Part shown: positions 63,030-64,000 of the stretch, one piece after another
How positions within the stretch are numbered: position 1 is the first letter of the stretch
Layout of the letters: every line of letters starts with the position of its first letter
Assembly: GCF_039634365.2 (NCBI RefSeq)
Contig: NZ_CP155079.2
Coordinates: forward strand, 2,170,001-2,234,000
DNA from: Mucilaginibacter sp. PAMB04168
GTDB taxonomy: Bacteria; Bacteroidota; Bacteroidia; Sphingobacteriales; Sphingobacteriaceae
Length of the DNA: 64,000 bases
Direction of reading: 5' to 3'
Program-made: the position numbers and the translations under genes
The notes under the pieces: generated by a model
The model's input: only the letters and a program-made list of their open reading frames with translations
What the model was told of the DNA's origin: nothing
Database searches by the model: none

Positions 63030-63530
63030 TTAAAAAGTATATCCAAAGCTCACTCCACCAAAAAACGGGAAAAAATCGTGTTTGTTAAAAACCGGGTTAA
63101 GTGCTGCCCTGAAATTGAACCCACCCTCTTCGGGCTGGTATCGGTAACCAAACGTCATAGTCCCGATTGTATTTTGAGCGTTATCGAGCGATAAAAAGTC
63201 ATTTTCGTCGCCGCGCGAGCTTACAAAGGTAGCGCCTATGCCTAATTCAAAATATCGGTTATTTCTGCCCAGTAAATAATTAATTTGTAAAGGAACAGTA
63301 AGTAGGGAGTTATCACTTATAGAAAGATAACCCACACCTAAACGTCCGCCCACACCATCATGCCGGTTTACAAATCGCGTATCGTAATTAGCTGAAAGCA
63401 GCAGTCCCGGACCGCCCAATTCAACAAATATGTTTTGCGCACGGGCACCCGCAGTTGTTTGCGCGTGGCTTGCACATGCCAGCGTTAACAGTAACAAGCT
63501 TGTGCAAATGTATTTAACTGTATGCTTCAT
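63030..63530 (-). CDS. Small outer-membrane beta-barrel protein (paralogue A)
   Basis: A 166-residue protein with a signal peptide (residues 1-23, cut near HAQ). Its barrel-like strands include GLLLSANYDTRF, LGVGYLSISDNSLLTVPLQINYLLG and GTMTFGYRYQP, ending SFGYTF with the terminal Phe needed for BAM recognition. Its C-terminal half is clearly similar to the incomplete gene further right, so the two are tandem duplicates. No specific function is known. A terminator follows. Confidence 0.82.
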   Translation of the reverse strand: MKHTVKYICTSLLLLTLACASHAQTTAGARAQNIFVELGGPGLLLSANYDTRFVNRHDGVGGRLGVGYLSISDNSLLTVPLQINYLLGRNNRYFELGIGATFVSSRGDENDFLSLDNAQNTIGTMTFGYRYQPEEGGFNFRAALNPVFNKHDFFPFFGGVSFGYTF

Positions 63531-63628
63531 AAAGTGATGCGTTAATTAACTAATGTATAGGTATTTAGAATTTAAATTATTGGTAGTGAATCTTTAATAG
63601 AATATAACTGATAAATCTTTCAGCGCGT

Positions 63629-64000
63629 TCATTTAGCCGAAAAGGTATAACCAAAGCTCAGTCCAAAAAAGTAGGGTATGAAATTTTTACTGTCAAATAC
63701 CGGGTTAATATAGCCTCGAAAGCTAAATCCGCTGTTAAGGGGCTGGTATCGGTAACCAAACGTCATGGTGCCTAGCAAGCCAGAACCGTTGCCTCCATTT
63801 ACAACTAAAATCCCGTCATCATTGTCTTCCGAATAGGTGTACTGGCCGTTAGAACCGTTATAAAACACGTTGTAATTTTCCGGCCTGTTTTTAGCGTTAT
63901 AGTAGGTAGCACCTAAGCCAATTTCAAAGTATTTGCCTTTTTTACCTAACAAATAATTAAGCTGCATCGGCAGGGTAAACAATTTATCGCCATCTTCAGC
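63629..64000 (-). CDS. Small outer-membrane beta-barrel protein (paralogue B), cut by window edge
   Basis: The reading frame is open to the right edge, so its N-terminus is not in the window. The visible 123 residues include FTLPMQLNYLLGKKGKYFEIGLGATYY, GTMTFGYRYQPLNSGFSFRGYINPVF and a final GLSFGYTFSAK, matching the C-terminal half of the neighbouring paralogue. It carries an extra Asn/Gly/Asp-rich loop of about 25 residues. No start can be given. It lies 98 nt before the paralogue A start. Confidence 0.8.
   Translation of the reverse strand, partial: AEDGDKLFTLPMQLNYLLGKKGKYFEIGLGATYYNAKNRPENYNVFYNGSNGQYTYSEDNDDGILVVNGGNGSGLLGTMTFGYRYQPLNSGFSFRGYINPVFDSKNFIPYFFGLSFGYTFSAK

Overview
The window is a gene-dense chromosomal segment of a Bacteroidota bacterium, most likely family Sphingobacteriaceae (Mucilaginibacter or Pedobacter type). 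The evidence is its family content (PorT, a PorG-like barrel, BamA with two Skp-like chaperones, the 460-residue arginine decarboxylase, a SusC-type TonB plug), the recurrent Bacteroidota -7 promoter box TAnnTTTG, and few Shine-Dalgarno sequences. I see no rRNA, no convincing tRNA, no CRISPR array, no insertion sequence and no prophage. It reads as core genome with a few accessory islands.

Layout. 1-12.5 kb: an ABC exporter fragment, a SAM-hydrolysing DUF62 enzyme, PhoH, PurC, a STAS protein, RNase Z, an MCE/MlaD protein with a cell-wall amidase, LptD, CinA and a 2-oxoacid dehydrogenase E2. 12.6-16.8 kb: a methionine operon (metY-metX-hom) behind a 420-nt leader holding a SAM-I riboswitch, a 36-codon ORF ending Met-Cys-Cys-Cys, and mutually exclusive hairpins. 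17.4-20.3 kb: a GT87/GT2/deacetylase glycan operon. 20.3-30.6 kb: a second transsulfuration enzyme, GatB, a thioredoxin lipoprotein, an orphan PhoB-type regulator, a histone H1-like protein, an RluA synthase, an exported methyltransferase, a siderophore-interacting protein with an AraC regulator, and arginine decarboxylase. 30.8-33.8 kb: a Crp-like regulator, a single-domain response regulator, a BLUF blue-light sensor, a GT9 enzyme and a DUF3072 protein.

33.8-46.7 kb is mainly envelope biogenesis: MenG-PorT, a short-chain dehydrogenase, YqeY, a hydrolase, then CBS-NadK-PorG, an orphan ExbD, and UppS-BamA-Skp-Skp-MurI. 46.8-55.2 kb carries nuoH-I-J-K-L-M-N of respiratory complex I. A TonB-plug-like secreted protein sits between nuoK and nuoL, and nuoA-G are absent. 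55.3-64 kb: a long PurF-type amidotransferase, a secreted hypothetical protein, a LysE exporter, a sugar MFS permease, a dCMP deaminase, Cmk, ArfB, LpxR, and two tandem outer-membrane barrel paralogues, the second cut by the window edge.

The most notable item is the met leader. By-eye pairing suggests two sensors in series: SAM through the riboswitch, and cysteinyl-tRNA supply through a polycysteine leader whose Cys codons form one arm of a switchable hairpin. Also worth attention are the plug-like gene inside the nuo operon, the BLUF/response-regulator pair, and two genes (murI, arfB) whose -7 boxes lie 4 nt before ATG, implying leaderless mRNAs. All family assignments were made by reading the sequence; no database search was run.
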